A stretch of DNA of 64,000 nucleotides from Sinorhizobium fredii USDA 257 (GCF_000265205.3 NC_018000.1:6252001-6316000), one strand, 5' to 3'. Positions 55,855 through 64,000 are shown, numbered from the stretch's first letter. Notes: generated by a model from the sequence alone, not told the origin. Program-made: numbers and translations.

Positions 55855-56949
55855 TCAGAACAGCCGGTCGAGCCAGCCGTGCCGGTCGGGCGCGCGCCCG
55901 TTCTGGATGTCGAGCAGCGCCGCCTTCAGCTGGCCAGCGACCGGGCCCGCCCCGCCATCGCCGATCGTGAAGCTGCGTGTGCGGCCCTTCACCTTGCCGA
56001 TCGGCGTCACCACCGCGGCCGTGCCGCAGGCGAAGGCCTCGGTCAGCCTTCCGCTCTCCGCATCGGCCTGCCACTGGTCGATGGCATAGGGCTCCTCGCG
56101 CACCGTGAGGCCCAGGTCGCGGGCGAGCGTGATCAGCGAATCGCGGGTGATGCCCGGCAGGATCGTGCCGGTGAGCGGCGGCGTCTGCAGCGAGCCGTCG
56201 GCGAAGACGAAGAAGACGTTCATGCCACCGAGTTCCTCGATCCAGCGCCGCTCGACGGCGTCGAGGAACACGACCTGGTCGCAGCCTTCGCGGCTTGCTT
56301 CCGCCTGTGCCGCGAGGCTTGCCGCATAGTTGCCGCCGCATTTCGCCTCGCCCGTGCCGCCGGGGGCCGCCCGCGTGTAATGCTCGGAGACCCAGAGAGT
56401 GACTGCCGGCGCGCCGCCCTTGAAATAGGAGCCGACCGGCGAGGCGATCACGCAATAGAGATAGTCGGACGACGGCTTTACGCCGAGAATCGCTTCCGTG
56501 GCGATCATGAACGGCCGGAGATAGAGCGAGGCGCCTTCAGCCGCCGGAATCCAGTCGCGATCCGTCCGCACCAGGGCGCGCGCGGACTCGACGAACAGTT
56601 CTTCCGGCAAGGGGGCCATTGCCAGGCGCGTGGCGGAGTTGGTGAAACGGCGCGCATTGGCGTCAGGCCGGAACAGTGTGGCACCGCCGTCCGGCAGGCG
56701 GTAGGCCTTCATGCCTTCGAAGATCTCCTGCGCATAGTGCAGCACCACCGTCGAAGGGCTGAGTTCCAAGGCCTTCCGCGGTTCGATCTTGGCGCCATGC
56801 CAGCCGCGTCCCTCGGAATAGCGGATCGTCGCCATGTGATCGGTCAGCACGCGGCCGAAGCCCGGGTTCTGCAGCAAGGCCTCGCGCTCGCCCGCTGCCA
56901 TGGGGTTCGGATGGGTCTCGAACAGGAAAGTTTCTGCACCGCCGGTCAT
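55855..56949 (-). CDS. ilvE: Branched-chain amino acid aminotransferase
   Basis: A 364-residue fold-type IV PLP enzyme that interconverts Leu, Ile and Val with their 2-oxo acids. Family marks: VVLHYAQEIFEGMKAYRLPD near residue 68, ANARRFTNSATRLAMAPLPE near 96, the PLP lysine in GTGEAKCGGNYAASLAAQAE near 203, EELGGMNVFFVF near 240 and ILPGITRDSLITLARDLGL near 262. The length fits the longer IlvE-II (eukaryote-like) subgroup. Single minus-strand gene; the 235-base gap to cycM holds only the cycM terminator. Confidence 0.93.
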   Translation of the reverse strand: MTGGAETFLFETHPNPMAAGEREALLQNPGFGRVLTDHMATIRYSEGRGWHGAKIEPRKALELSPSTVVLHYAQEIFEGMKAYRLPDGGATLFRPDANARRFTNSATRLAMAPLPEELFVESARALVRTDRDWIPAAEGASLYLRPFMIATEAILGVKPSSDYLYCVIASPVGSYFKGGAPAVTLWVSEHYTRAAPGGTGEAKCGGNYAASLAAQAEASREGCDQVVFLDAVERRWIEELGGMNVFFVFADGSLQTPPLTGTILPGITRDSLITLARDLGLTVREEPYAIDQWQADAESGRLTEAFACGTAAVVTPIGKVKGRTRSFTIGDGGAGPVAGQLKAALLDIQNGRAPDRHGWLDRLF

Positions 56950-57138
56950 CTATCGTCCGCTCCTTCGCTCCGAGCAGGCCCGTCCCGCTCGCCATGAAGA
57001 CAGGACTTGACTCCGATCGGATCGCATTTGGTTACATTGTCATTTGCACAGATATTAGCATTGCCAAAGGAAAATCCGATAGGCGCGGCATCGCCGCAAA
57101 GGTTCCGATGCTTCTCCGGAACGCGTCTGGTCGGATAG

Positions 57139-57163
57139 AAAAAGCCCGGTCGATGACCGGGCT
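57139..57163 (-). terminator. Terminator after cycM
   Basis: A 9-base-pair stem AGCCCGGTC / GACCGGGCT with a three-base loop, followed by TTTTTCTA on the minus strand, 21 bases after the cycM stop. Confidence 0.87.
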
Positions 57164-57184
57164 CTCCTCGGAAATATCGAGCGC

Positions 57185-57826
57185 TCAGTTTGCCGGAGCG
57201 GGGGCCGGGGCGGCCGCCTGACCACCTTCGGCAGGGGCCGCAGCCGGTGCTGCTTCTGTGGCGCCGGTTGCGTCCGCCGTCGGCAGCGGTGCCGGGCTGT
57301 CCGCCTGCTCGCGCAGCCAGGCGATGAGGTTGGCCCGCTCGTCCGGCTTCTTGAGGCCGGCAAAGCCCATGGCGGTGCCCGGCACGTGCTTCTTCGGCGC
57401 CTCGAGGAAGTAGCTCAGGTGGTCGTAGTCCCAGACGATCTTGCCGCCTTCCGAAAAGGTCTTCATGCCGGCGGAGTAGGCGAAGCCCTCATGCGAGGCG
57501 ACCGGACGGTTGATGACGCTCCAGAGATTGGGGCCGACCTTGTTCGCTCCGCCCTTCTCTGAGGTGTGACAGCTTGCGCATTTCTTGAACACAGCTTGGC
57601 CGGCAGCAGCATCGGCCTTGGCGAGCAGCGGGCCGATCGGCTCCGGCTTGGCTTCTTCGCCGCCAGCCGCACCGCCTTCGGCAGTCGGTTCCTCGGCGAC
57701 GATTGCGAAACCTTCCTTCTCGGGAGCTTCGGAATGGAAAATGCCTTCAGACGCAATGGACACGGTCATCAGCACGAAGACCGTGCCCAACAAGGCACCC
57801 ACACCCATGTTCACATATGGATTCAT
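57185..57826 (-). CDS. cycM: Membrane-anchored cytochrome c (CycM type)
   Basis: A 213-residue class I cytochrome c held by an uncleaved N-terminal helix ([19 protein letters not shown]). The haem motif is [11 protein letters not shown] near residue 82, and the distal Met ligand is in [20 protein letters not shown] near 149. A Pro/Ala/Glu linker (residues 45-65) and a Pro/Ala-rich tail flank the domain. In rhizobia CycM carries electrons from the bc1 complex to aa3 oxidase in the periplasm. The ATG at 57826 follows GGAGCGTTTGCAG. It diverges from kdsB and ends in a strong terminator. Confidence 0.92.
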   Translation of the reverse strand: MNPYVNMGVGALLGTVFVLMTVSIASEGIFHSEAPEKEGFAIVAEEPTAEGGAAGGEEAKPEPIGPLLAKADAAAGQAVFKKCASCHTSEKGGANKVGPNLWSVINRPVASHEGFAYSAGMKTFSEGGKIVWDYDHLSYFLEAPKKHVPGTAMGFAGLKKPDERANLIAWLREQADSPAPLPTADATGATEAAPAAAPAEGGQAAAPAPAPAN

Positions 57827-57982
57827 CTGCAAACGCTCCCTTTGCCACCGGCGCAAACAAAAAACCGGCCCATCTTGAAATCGCGCGGAACCTATGTCTT
57901 TTGGCTCTGCGTTGCAACAGAGATTATCGGCCCCGAAGTGAGACCTTTTGACACTTTCTGCAGGGCTTTTGAAGGCAAGATG

Positions 57983-58729
57983 ATGAATCGTGAACTTTCG
58001 GGCAAAGCCCTCGTGCTCATTCCAGCGCGCATGGCCTCGACACGCCTGCCGGGCAAGCCGCTCGCCGACATCTGCGGCCTGCCGATGATCGTCCAGGTCG
58101 CCAAACGCGCCGCGGAAGCCGATGTCGGCCGAATCGTCGTCGCCGTCGATCATAGAGAGGTCTTCGAGGCGGTGAGCGACGCCGGTTTCGAGGCGATCAT
58201 GACGCGCGTCGATCACCAGTCCGGGTCCGACCGGATCTACGAGGCGCTCACGAAGGCCGATCCAACCGGCGAGGCCGAGATCGTCATCAATGTCCAGGGC
58301 GACCTGCCGACCATCGAGCCCGGTCCGATTCGCGCAGCGCTGAGGCCGCTCGAAAACGCGACGACCGACATCGCCACCCTGACGGTGGAGATCACCGACG
58401 AGCACGAAAAGACCAATCCGAACGTCGTCAAGGTCGTCGGTTCGCCGCTTTCCGAGAGCCGGCTGCGCGCCCTCTATTTCACCCGCGCGACGGCACCCTA
58501 TGGCGCGGGGCCGCTCTACCACCATATCGGCCTTTACGCCTACCGGCGCAGGGCGCTCGAGACTTTCGTGTCGCTGAAGCCTTCGACGCTCGAAAGGCGC
58601 GAATCGCTCGAGCAGTTGCGGGCGCTCGAAGCCGGCATGCGCATCGATGTCGAGATCGCCAATTCCGTGCCGCTCGGCGTCGACACGCCGGCCGACCTGG
58701 AAAAAGCCCGCCGCATACTCTCGGCCTGA
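57983..58729 (+). CDS. kdsB: 3-deoxy-manno-octulosonate cytidylyltransferase
   Basis: A 248-residue CMP-KDO synthetase that activates KDO for lipopolysaccharide core synthesis. Motifs: [20 protein letters not shown] at residues 11-30 (CTP loop), [14 protein letters not shown] near 73, [20 protein letters not shown] near 95, and [20 protein letters not shown] near 175. Start at the second of two tandem ATGs (57983), with GAAGG seven bases upstream. It is followed 13 bases later by pheA, a rhizobial order. Confidence 0.94.
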   Translation: MNRELSGKALVLIPARMASTRLPGKPLADICGLPMIVQVAKRAAEADVGRIVVAVDHREVFEAVSDAGFEAIMTRVDHQSGSDRIYEALTKADPTGEAEIVINVQGDLPTIEPGPIRAALRPLENATTDIATLTVEITDEHEKTNPNVVKVVGSPLSESRLRALYFTRATAPYGAGPLYHHIGLYAYRRRALETFVSLKPSTLERRESLEQLRALEAGMRIDVEIANSVPLGVDTPADLEKARRILSA

Positions 58730-58742
58730 AAGGGGAACCAAA

Positions 58743-59597
58743 GTGACCGCCAAGACCAACAGGATTTCCTTCCAGGGCGACTTCGGCGCCAATTCCGACA
58801 TGGCTTGCCGCGACATGTTCCCGTCCATGGAGCCTTTGCCCTGCCAGACCTTCGAGGACGCCTTTCTTGCGGTCGAGAACGGCGAGGCCGATCTCGGCAT
58901 GATCCCGATCGAGAACACGATCGCCGGCCGCGTCGCCGACATTCATCACCTGCTGCCCGAATCGCGTCTCCACATCGTCGGCGAATATTTCATGCCGATC
59001 CGCTTCCAGCTGATGGTGCTTCCGGGCGTCAGGCATGATGAAATCCGCACCGTGCACAGCCACATCCATGCGCTCGGCCAGTGCCGCAAGATCGTCCGCG
59101 CCAATCGGTGGAAGCCGATCGTCGCGGGCGACACGGCCGGTGCCGCCAAGCTCGTCTCGGAAACCGGCGACCGCTCGATGGCTGCGCTCGCCCCACGCCT
59201 TGCCGCCGACCTCTACGGGCTGGAGATCATCGCCGAGAACGTCGAGGATACCGACAGCAACGTCACCCGCTTCGTCGTGCTGTCGCGCGAGGAGCAGCGG
59301 ACAACGCGCAAGTCGAACGACGAGCTGATCATCACCACCTTTGTCTTCAACGTGCGCAACATTCCGGCCGCCCTCTACAAGGCGATGGGCGGCTTTGCCA
59401 CCAACGGCATCAACATGACGAAGCTCGAAAGCTATCAGCTCGGCGGCAAGTTCGTGGCGACGCAGTTCTATGCCGATATCGAGGGCCATCCGGACGACGA
59501 GGGGGTTCGCCACGCCATGGACGAGCTGCGCTTCTTCTCGGAAAACGTCCGCATTCTCGGCACCTACAAGGCGCACCCGATGCGCGGTGTGCTCTGA
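58743..59597 (+). CDS. pheA: Prephenate dehydratase
   Basis: A 284-residue monofunctional prephenate dehydratase for phenylalanine synthesis. Catalytic domain: [40 protein letters not shown] near residue 60, and the Thr-Arg-Phe motif in [13 protein letters not shown] near 175. The regulatory ACT domain follows, with [20 protein letters not shown] near 209 and [11 protein letters not shown] in place of the ESRP loop, suggesting Phe feedback. GTG start at 58743 after AAGGGGAACCAAA. No chorismate mutase domain. Probably co-transcribed with kdsB. Confidence 0.94.
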   Translation: MTAKTNRISFQGDFGANSDMACRDMFPSMEPLPCQTFEDAFLAVENGEADLGMIPIENTIAGRVADIHHLLPESRLHIVGEYFMPIRFQLMVLPGVRHDEIRTVHSHIHALGQCRKIVRANRWKPIVAGDTAGAAKLVSETGDRSMAALAPRLAADLYGLEIIAENVEDTDSNVTRFVVLSREEQRTTRKSNDELIITTFVFNVRNIPAALYKAMGGFATNGINMTKLESYQLGGKFVATQFYADIEGHPDDEGVRHAMDELRFFSENVRILGTYKAHPMRGVL

Positions 59598-59646
59598 GGA
59601 CGAGCCTGCTTACGGCGCCCTTCTCAGCACGGTTCTCCGCCCCTCC

Positions 59647-59773
59647 GTCATGCTCGGGCTTGACCCGAGGATCCAGACCAGGTCGGCCAGTATCGCCGTC
59701 AGCACCGGTGCTTGCGATTGGATCCTCGGGTCAAGCCCGAGGATGACGGGCTCGGGTCAAGCCCGAGGATGAC
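59647..59773. repeat. REP-like palindromic repeat cluster (CTCGGGCTTGACCCGAG)
   Basis: Three units: GTCATGCTCGGGCTTGACCC (59647 on) in one direction, then its inverse GGATCCTCGGGTCAAGCCCG (59720 on) and again CTCGGGTCAAGCCCGAGGAT (59751 on). The first two could form a large stem with a 43-base loop; the last two are a tandem duplication. It lies after pheA, in a 340-base gap whose remaining part is the DUF1127 promoter region. Confidence 0.82.
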
Positions 59774-59937
59774 GGAGGGTGGGGATGATGTCACGACGCG
59801 CCGACGCAGCTCGGAAACGTGGCGAACTTCGTTAACCGGCTACGCGTCTGGTGCATGCCTAATTTGCAATCATGGAACTACTTAAATCTTAGGCAAATGC
59901 CTATTTGGCCTTTGTCAAGAAAATGGAGTGTCAAATA

Positions 59938-60075
59938 ATGAAGATCCGTCAGAAGATCGTGGAATATGCAAAGTTGCGCCGCGCGGTACGCGAGCTGAAT
60001 GCTCTGGACGATCACGCGCTGAGCGACATCGGTCTTTCCCGATCCCAGATTCAAGCAGCCGTTTACGGCCGCTGA
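59938..60075 (+). CDS. DUF1127 small protein
   Basis: A 45-residue, Arg-rich protein: MKIRQKIVEYAKLRRAVREL, then NALDDHALSDIGLSRSQIQA and AVYGR. The LxxLDDHxLxDIGLSR pattern is the DUF1127 signature. GGAG lies 11 bases before the ATG. Members in alphaproteobacteria are known as small RNA-binding or stress- and phosphate-linked regulators, often under LysR-type (VtlR/LsrB) control. An imperfect palindrome TAGGCA-AA-TGCCTA is at 59890-59903 in its leader or promoter. It is too short for ordinary gene calling. Confidence 0.88.
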   Translation: MKIRQKIVEYAKLRRAVRELNALDDHALSDIGLSRSQIQAAVYGR

Positions 60076-60095
60076 TTAAAGAATGGCCCCGCGTC

Positions 60096-60152
60096 CTACA
60101 GCGTCGCGCGTCACCAGACGCGCAAAGGTCGCTGTAGCACTTTGCATTGCAG
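60096..60152 (-). repeat. Palindromic intergenic repeat, family A, copy 3
   Basis: On the minus strand TGCAATGCAAAGTGCTACAGCG, then CCTTTGCGCGTCTGG and the closing GACGCTGTAG. Arms CTACAGCG and CGCTGTAG are perfect. It lies between the converging DUF1127 and VOC genes, 21 bases after the DUF1127 stop. Confidence 0.82.
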
Positions 60153-60227
60153 TGGAGCGTGCGGCAGTAAGTCTTCCACACCCCGCCGGCGATGCCCGCG
60201 GGGTGTGAGCGAGACCTTCGCTAGGCC

Positions 60228-60595
60228 TTAGTCGTCGAAAAGGCAGACACGAAGGCGATGCCCGTCCGGATCGAGGGCGACGAATGTCGGTCCGAAATCC
60301 ATCTTCGTCAGTTCCTGCGCAATCGGCAGGCCCATCGCCCGCCATTCCTCGTAATGCGCGCGAACCGCTTCTTCCCCTTCCACCATGAATGCGAGTTCGG
60401 CGCGGCTGCCTTCACCGACCGGTCCGGGCTGTACGCCTGCTGTTGCCCACAATCCGAGAACGAACCCGTTCTGAAGCTCGAAGGAGGAGAAGGTCGGGAA
60501 GCTGACCAACGGTTCCTTACCAGCAGCTTGCGATAGAATTCGACGCTAGCCAGTGGCTCCGTTACATAAAGGACGATGAGATTGGCTTTTGCCAT
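60228..60595 (-). pseudogene. VOC-family (glyoxalase/bleomycin-resistance) protein, frameshifted
   Basis: Two overlapping frames make one VOC protein of about 122 residues. The first (from ATG 60595) reads MAKANLIVLYVTEPLASVEF then YRKLL and then nonsense; the second reads EPLVSFPTFSSFELQNGF, VLGLWATAGVQP, a PIAQELTKMDFGPTFVALDP stretch and ends RLRVCLFDD. Adding one G in the GG at about 60520 joins them as YRKLLGKEPLVSFPTF. Both halves match the fold's beta-alpha-beta repeats, with a metal-type Glu/His pattern unclear. It lies upstream of no operon; the WYL regulator gene is 97 bases upstream on the same strand. Confidence 0.82.
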
Positions 60596-60692
60596 GATGG
60601 GTCTCCTTGTTTCGGGACCCTCAAGCTACTGATGCATGCTGTCAGTTTTTGTCAGCAGTCTACGCGTAGCGGAAAAGCAACTCCTCTGTCGT

Positions 60693-61385
60693 TCAAGCCC
60701 CGACGGAGTGGACGCCATGCGTGGCGCGCCAGTCCTTGAGCAGGGCTTGGCGTCGGCGCGGGTAGCGATTGTCGAGCATTGCCGCTTCTGCGATCCGGTC
60801 GGTCCGGAAATGGCGGAAATCCTGCCGCAGCTCGCACCAGGCGGCCAGCACCCGCACCTCCTCGAAAAAGCCGAGCGCGAAAGGCCAGACCGTGCGGCGG
60901 CTGTCGCGGCCATCATTGTCGAGATAGCAGAGCTCGAGCTTGTGTTCGCTGCGGATGGCCTTGCGCAAGAGGCCGAGATCGATCCGCTCGGCGATGGTTT
61001 GGCGCGATCCCACGAGCAGTGTCGAACTGTCGAGCTTCTCCTTGAGCTCCGCCGGCAGCACCGAGCCGATCTTCGCCAACGCGTCGGCGGCTGCTGCCGC
61101 GAGTCTTTTATCGCCGCGATTCGCCACCCAGCGCGAACCGAGCACCAGCGCCTCGATCTCTTCCTCGGAAAACATCATTGGCGGCAGCAGGAAGCCGGGC
61201 TTGAGGACGTAGCCGATGCCGGCTTCTCCCTCGATCTCGGCGCCTTGGGCCTGCAGGCTGGCAATATCGCGGTAGAGGGTGCGGAGGCTGACTCCGGTCT
61301 CCTCGGCGAGATGTCGGCCGCTCACCGGCCGGCGGTGGCGTCTTAGCACCTGAATGAGATCGATCAGCCGTTCCGAGCGCGACAC
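60693..61385 (-). CDS. HTH-WYL (YafY-type) transcriptional regulator
   Basis: A 230-residue regulator with a DeoR-like HTH_11 (RLIDLIQVLRRHRRPVSGRH, then LAEETGVSLRTLYRDIASLQ) and a C-terminal WYL domain (RSEHKLELCYLDNDGRDSRR, TVWPFALGFFEEVRVLAAWC, FRHFRTDRI). WYL domains sense nucleotides or single-stranded nucleic acid. The start is GTG at 61385, with GGAG nine bases upstream, because the open frame beyond overlaps nudC. It is often found beside VOC-family genes, here the broken one, which it may control. Confidence 0.88.
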   Translation of the reverse strand: MSRSERLIDLIQVLRRHRRPVSGRHLAEETGVSLRTLYRDIASLQAQGAEIEGEAGIGYVLKPGFLLPPMMFSEEEIEALVLGSRWVANRGDKRLAAAAADALAKIGSVLPAELKEKLDSSTLLVGSRQTIAERIDLGLLRKAIRSEHKLELCYLDNDGRDSRRTVWPFALGFFEEVRVLAAWCELRQDFRHFRTDRIAEAAMLDNRYPRRRQALLKDWRATHGVHSVGA

Positions 61386-61404
61386 CGGTTCTGCTCCTTC
61401 GCGC

Positions 61405-62385
61405 TCAGCTTCGCTCCGGCCAGGCCAGCCAGTCGCGCATGAGCTGGTGGGCGATTGCGCCCTTCGGCGGCGGTATATGCTCGTCCGGCGTGCTGGCCAC
61501 TCCGGTCGAGCGCTCAAGCATCGCTTCCGTCTCTGCCCGGGTGAACCAGCGCACGTCCTCGAGCTCCTGCTCGTCACGCTTGATGACGGTCGATCGCGCC
61601 TCGGCAAAGCAGCCGATCATCAGCGAGTGCGGCAGCGGCCAGGGCTGGGAGGCGTGATAGCGCACCCGGCCGATGCGGATGCCCGATTCCTCCTGGGTCT
61701 CCCGGCGCACGGCGTTCTCGATTGTCTCGCCCGGCTCGACGAAACCGGCAAGGCAGGAATACATGCCGGGCGCGAAATGCGGGCTGCGGCCAAGCAGGCA
61801 GAGGTCGCGCTCGATATCGACCGTCAGCATGATGACGACCGGATCCGTGCGCGGAAAGACCATGTGGCCGCAGGCCGTGCAGATGCGCCGGTACCCCCCG
61901 GCAGCACCGTCCATAGGCCCGCCGCACCGGCCGCAGAAGCGGTTGTTGGCGTTCCAGGTGATCAGGCTCGACCCTTGGGCGAATTGGCCGAGCAGTTCCT
62001 CCGGCAGCATCTGCTGCCGGTAGAGCATGCGCGCATCGGCGATCTTGAACGGCTCCGGCACGGTCTCCTCCGTCAGGCCGGACGGCACGGCAAGCCGCGG
62101 CTCGCCGTTCGGAAGGTAGCCGAGCAGGACCGCCTCGTCGATCGTCGGTTCGAGACCTGCAAGCTCATAGGGTGCGAACAGCGGGTCGATGATCTTCTCG
62201 TCGTGCTTGACGATCAGCTTCGCGCCGGAAAAGGCGAGGAAATGCGCGCCCGGATGTTCGAGCGCCTTCTCGACGCAATCGTCGGCGCGGTGCTCCGATT
62301 GCCGATCAAGATGGTTTTCCGCAAAGGCGACGAATGTGCTCGGCTCCGGATGGGGGCTGTGAAGATCGAAGATCGTTTTCGTCAT
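61405..62385 (-). CDS. nudC: NAD(+)/NADH diphosphatase NudC
   Basis: A 326-residue Nudix hydrolase of NADH and, in E. coli, an RNA de-NADding enzyme. It has the zinc ribbon FCGRCGGPMDGAAGGYRRIC near residues 154-173 with TACGHMVFPR, the Nudix box GFVEPGETIENAVRRETQEE near 220, and the NudC-specific SQPWPLPHSLMIG near 251 (SQPWPFPxS). The N-terminal NADH-pyrophosphatase domain precedes. The ATG at 62385 lies 2 bases after the HIT gene stop. The frame extends upstream in the track but overlaps the HIT gene. Confidence 0.94.
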   Translation of the reverse strand: MTKTIFDLHSPHPEPSTFVAFAENHLDRQSEHRADDCVEKALEHPGAHFLAFSGAKLIVKHDEKIIDPLFAPYELAGLEPTIDEAVLLGYLPNGEPRLAVPSGLTEETVPEPFKIADARMLYRQQMLPEELLGQFAQGSSLITWNANNRFCGRCGGPMDGAAGGYRRICTACGHMVFPRTDPVVIMLTVDIERDLCLLGRSPHFAPGMYSCLAGFVEPGETIENAVRRETQEESGIRIGRVRYHASQPWPLPHSLMIGCFAEARSTVIKRDEQELEDVRWFTRAETEAMLERSTGVASTPDEHIPPPKGAIAHQLMRDWLAWPERS

Positions 62386-62387
62386 GT

Positions 62388-62834
62388 TCAGAGATTTTCC
62401 AGTATACGTTCTGCAAATGCCTGATGCTCCCCTTCCGGCCACGGCTCGGCCTTGCCGAAGCCCCAGACCGGACCCGGCCAGTTCGGATCGCCCTGGCGGC
62501 GGGCAATGACATGTACATGAAGCTGCCGGACGACGTTGCCGAGCGCGCCGATGTTGATCTTCTCCGCTCCGGCGACCTTCTTCAGCGCGGTCGCCACCAT
62601 GTTGGTCTCGAAGGTCAGCATCGCCTGATCGAGCGGCGACAGGTGGAAGACCTCGGAGACGTCGGCCCGCTGCGGAATGAGGATCAGCCACGGCCAGCGG
62701 CGGTCGTTCATCAGGCGCATCTGGCAGAGGCCGATCGGGGCGATCGGGATGCCATCGCGCTGAAGGCGCTCGTCGAGCGTGAAACCGGTCAAGAAAATCT
62801 CCTCGGGACCAAGCGGATTCGCCTTGTATTGCAT
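62388..62834 (-). CDS. HIT-family protein
   Basis: A 148-residue histidine-triad nucleotide hydrolase/transferase. The triad appears as QLHVHVIARRQGDPNWPGPV near residue 107, a HxHxxAR form in which the third His of HxHxHxx is replaced by Ile-Ala-Arg; upstream is NDRRWPWLILIPQRADVSEV. These enzymes hydrolyse AMP-lysine-like or dinucleotide substrates; specificity is unknown. The ATG at 62834 is 63 bases from the SRP RNA on the other strand. It is the first gene of HIT-nudC. Confidence 0.88.
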   Translation of the reverse strand: MQYKANPLGPEEIFLTGFTLDERLQRDGIPIAPIGLCQMRLMNDRRWPWLILIPQRADVSEVFHLSPLDQAMLTFETNMVATALKKVAGAEKINIGALGNVVRQLHVHVIARRQGDPNWPGPVWGFGKAEPWPEGEHQAFAERILENL

Positions 62835-62896
62835 ATCGATAGCAGTTTTTTGGCGGCTTGGCTTGCATTTGCTTCAGATATTGCCGATATGGAAGC

Positions 62897-62995
62897 CGGG
62901 AGGTTGGTGGTGGACGAGCCACTCGCCAACCGGGTCAGGTCCGGAAGGAAGCAGCCCTAACGAGCCCCGGCACGGGTCATCGTGCCAGCCTCCCA
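62897..62995 (+). ncRNA. ffs: 4.5S/SRP RNA
   Basis: The bacterial SRP RNA. The conserved tip loop GGTCAGGTCCGGAAGGAAGC at 62933-62952 is the Ffh-binding element. GGGAGG (from 62898) pairs with CCTCCC near 62992, closing the single long hairpin of about 97 bases. With Ffh and FtsY it targets membrane proteins co-translationally. It sits just upstream of dnaX, a common alphaproteobacterial arrangement. Ends are estimated to within a few bases. Confidence 0.96.
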
Positions 62996-63041
62996 CCTTC
63001 TCCGTCCTGTCGGGACAAGAGTTCGAACAGCGGCAGGGTCG

Positions 63042-64000
63042 ATGAGCGACGAAGCGCCCATTTCATCCCCAGTTTCACCCGTCGAGAAACCGGCCGCCTA
63101 CCGCGTTCTGGCGCGCAAATACCGCCCCAAGGATTTCTCCGATCTGATGGTCGGCCAGGAGCCGATGGTGCGCACGCTCACCAACGCTTTCGAGACCGGC
63201 CGCATCGCCCAGGCCTATATGCTGACCGGCGTGCGCGGCGTCGGCAAGACGACGACGGCGCGCATCCTGGCGCGGGCGCTGAACTACAAGACCGCCGAGA
63301 TCGACAAGCCGACCATCGACCTGCGCGTGCCGGGCGAGCATTGCCAGGCGATCATGGACGGCCGGCATGTCGACGTTATCGAGATGGACGCCGCCTCCCA
63401 CACCGGCATCGATGACATCCGCGAGATCATCGAGCAGGTGCGCTACAGGCCTGTTTCGGCGCGCTACAAGGTCTACATCATCGATGAAGTGCACATGCTC
63501 TCGACCCAGGCCTTCAACGGCCTGCTGAAGACGCTCGAGGAGCCGCCTGAGCATGTGAAGTTCATCTTCGCCACCACCGAGATCCGCAAGGTTCCGATCA
63601 CCGTCCTGTCGCGCTGCCAGCGCTTCGACTTGAGGCGCATCAGCGCCTCCGATCTGGTCGGGCTGTTCTCCATCATCCTGAGCAAGGAGGCCGTTCCCTT
63701 CGAGCCGGAAGCGCTTGCCATGGTGGCGCGCGCCGCGGAAGGGTCGGCACGCGACGGCCTGTCGCTGCTCGACCAGGCGATCGCCCATGGCGGCGGCTCG
63801 GTCGAGATGGAAACGGTGCGTTCGATGCTCGGTCTCGCCGACCGGGCCCGCATCGTCGACCTCTTCGAGCATGTCATCAAGGGCGACGCGGCGGCAGCCC
63901 TCGGCGAATTCGCCGCCCAATACGAAGCTGGCGCCAATCCGACCGTTGTCTTGACCGACCTCGCCGATTTCACCCATCTGGTGACGCGCATGAAATATGT
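63042..64000 (+). CDS. dnaX: DNA polymerase III subunits gamma/tau, 5' part
   Basis: The first 319 codons; the gene runs past the window end. It is the AAA+ clamp loader: LARKYRPKDFSDLMVGQEP at residues 24-42, Walker A GVRGVGKTTTARILARAL near 64, Walker B with VYIIDEVHMLSTQAFNGLLK near 142, Arg-finger and sensor 1 in FIFATTEIRKVPITVLSRCQ near 174. The four-Cys zinc module that usually follows ILARALN is absent: the stretch to HVDVIEMDAAS has a single Cys (GEHCQAIM). The ATG at 63042 follows GGCAGGGTCG, 47 bases after the SRP RNA. Confidence 0.95.
   Translation, partial: MSDEAPISSPVSPVEKPAAYRVLARKYRPKDFSDLMVGQEPMVRTLTNAFETGRIAQAYMLTGVRGVGKTTTARILARALNYKTAEIDKPTIDLRVPGEHCQAIMDGRHVDVIEMDAASHTGIDDIREIIEQVRYRPVSARYKVYIIDEVHMLSTQAFNGLLKTLEEPPEHVKFIFATTEIRKVPITVLSRCQRFDLRRISASDLVGLFSIILSKEAVPFEPEALAMVARAAEGSARDGLSLLDQAIAHGGGSVEMETVRSMLGLADRARIVDLFEHVIKGDAAAALGEFAAQYEAGANPTVVLTDLADFTHLVTRMKY

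Noticed and set aside
57827..58942. N-terminal extension of the cycM frame to 585 residues
   Set aside because: It is the antisense image of kdsB; the membrane-anchor start at 57826 fits the family.

Overview
The window is a chromosomal segment of a Sinorhizobium/Ensifer-type alphaproteobacterium. Evidence: high GC with rhizobial codon use; a DUF47-pit phosphate pair with a Pho box; an RND pump plus downstream TetR gene that matches smeAB-smeR; a marR/sRNA/polA arrangement that matches ecpR1; CycM-type cytochrome c; and several intergenic repeat families of the kind found in rhizobia. All assignments come from reading the sequence; no database search was run.

Layout. 1-5.2 kb: end of an adenosine-kinase-like gene, a small P-loop kinase, an SH3-domain secreted protein, gyaR-type hydroxyacid dehydrogenase, then GNAT, moeB-like and recF on the minus strand. 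5.4-8.8 kb: DUF47-pit (phosphate) and a DUF1326-DUF2182 pair with a Met/His-rich loop. 9-15.4 kb: dnaJ, dnaK (heat-shock-type promoter), a class A PBP, and an intergenic RNA with three CCUCCUCCC hairpin loops. 15.4-23.6 kb: DMT transporter, small secreted protein, YbhN-like membrane protein, M20 peptidase, marR, an EcpR1-like sRNA and polA. 23.7-28.1 kb: a divergent CheB / CheB-CheR-PAS-HWE kinase pair that is visibly decaying (frameshift, in-frame amber stop, lost kinase domain). 28-33.2 kb: smeR, smeB, smeA with an AcrR-type operator.

33.5-47.2 kb is the metabolic centre of the window: an ABC sugar importer (ATPase, two permeases, binding protein), a Gfo/Idh/MocA oxidoreductase and MurQ on one strand, and a BadF-type kinase, GntR/UTRA regulator, SIS deaminase and NagA on the other, with a near-identical 19-bp element at each divergent promoter. 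Together these could import an amino sugar, phosphorylate it, cleave the lactyl ether of MurNAc-6P, deacetylate GlcNAc-6P and deaminate GlcN-6P. A tightly overlapping amidase-ROK kinase-CutC operon lies beside it.

47.3-64 kb: CysZ/EI24-like protein, slyX, a BMP-family binding protein, msrA, tRNA-Ser(GGA), an ABC-F ATPase, SRAP, SRPBCC, BON, AEC transporter, ilvE, cycM, kdsB, pheA, a 45-aa DUF1127 gene, a frameshifted VOC gene, a WYL regulator, nudC, a HIT protein, the 4.5S SRP RNA and the start of dnaX, which runs off the end.
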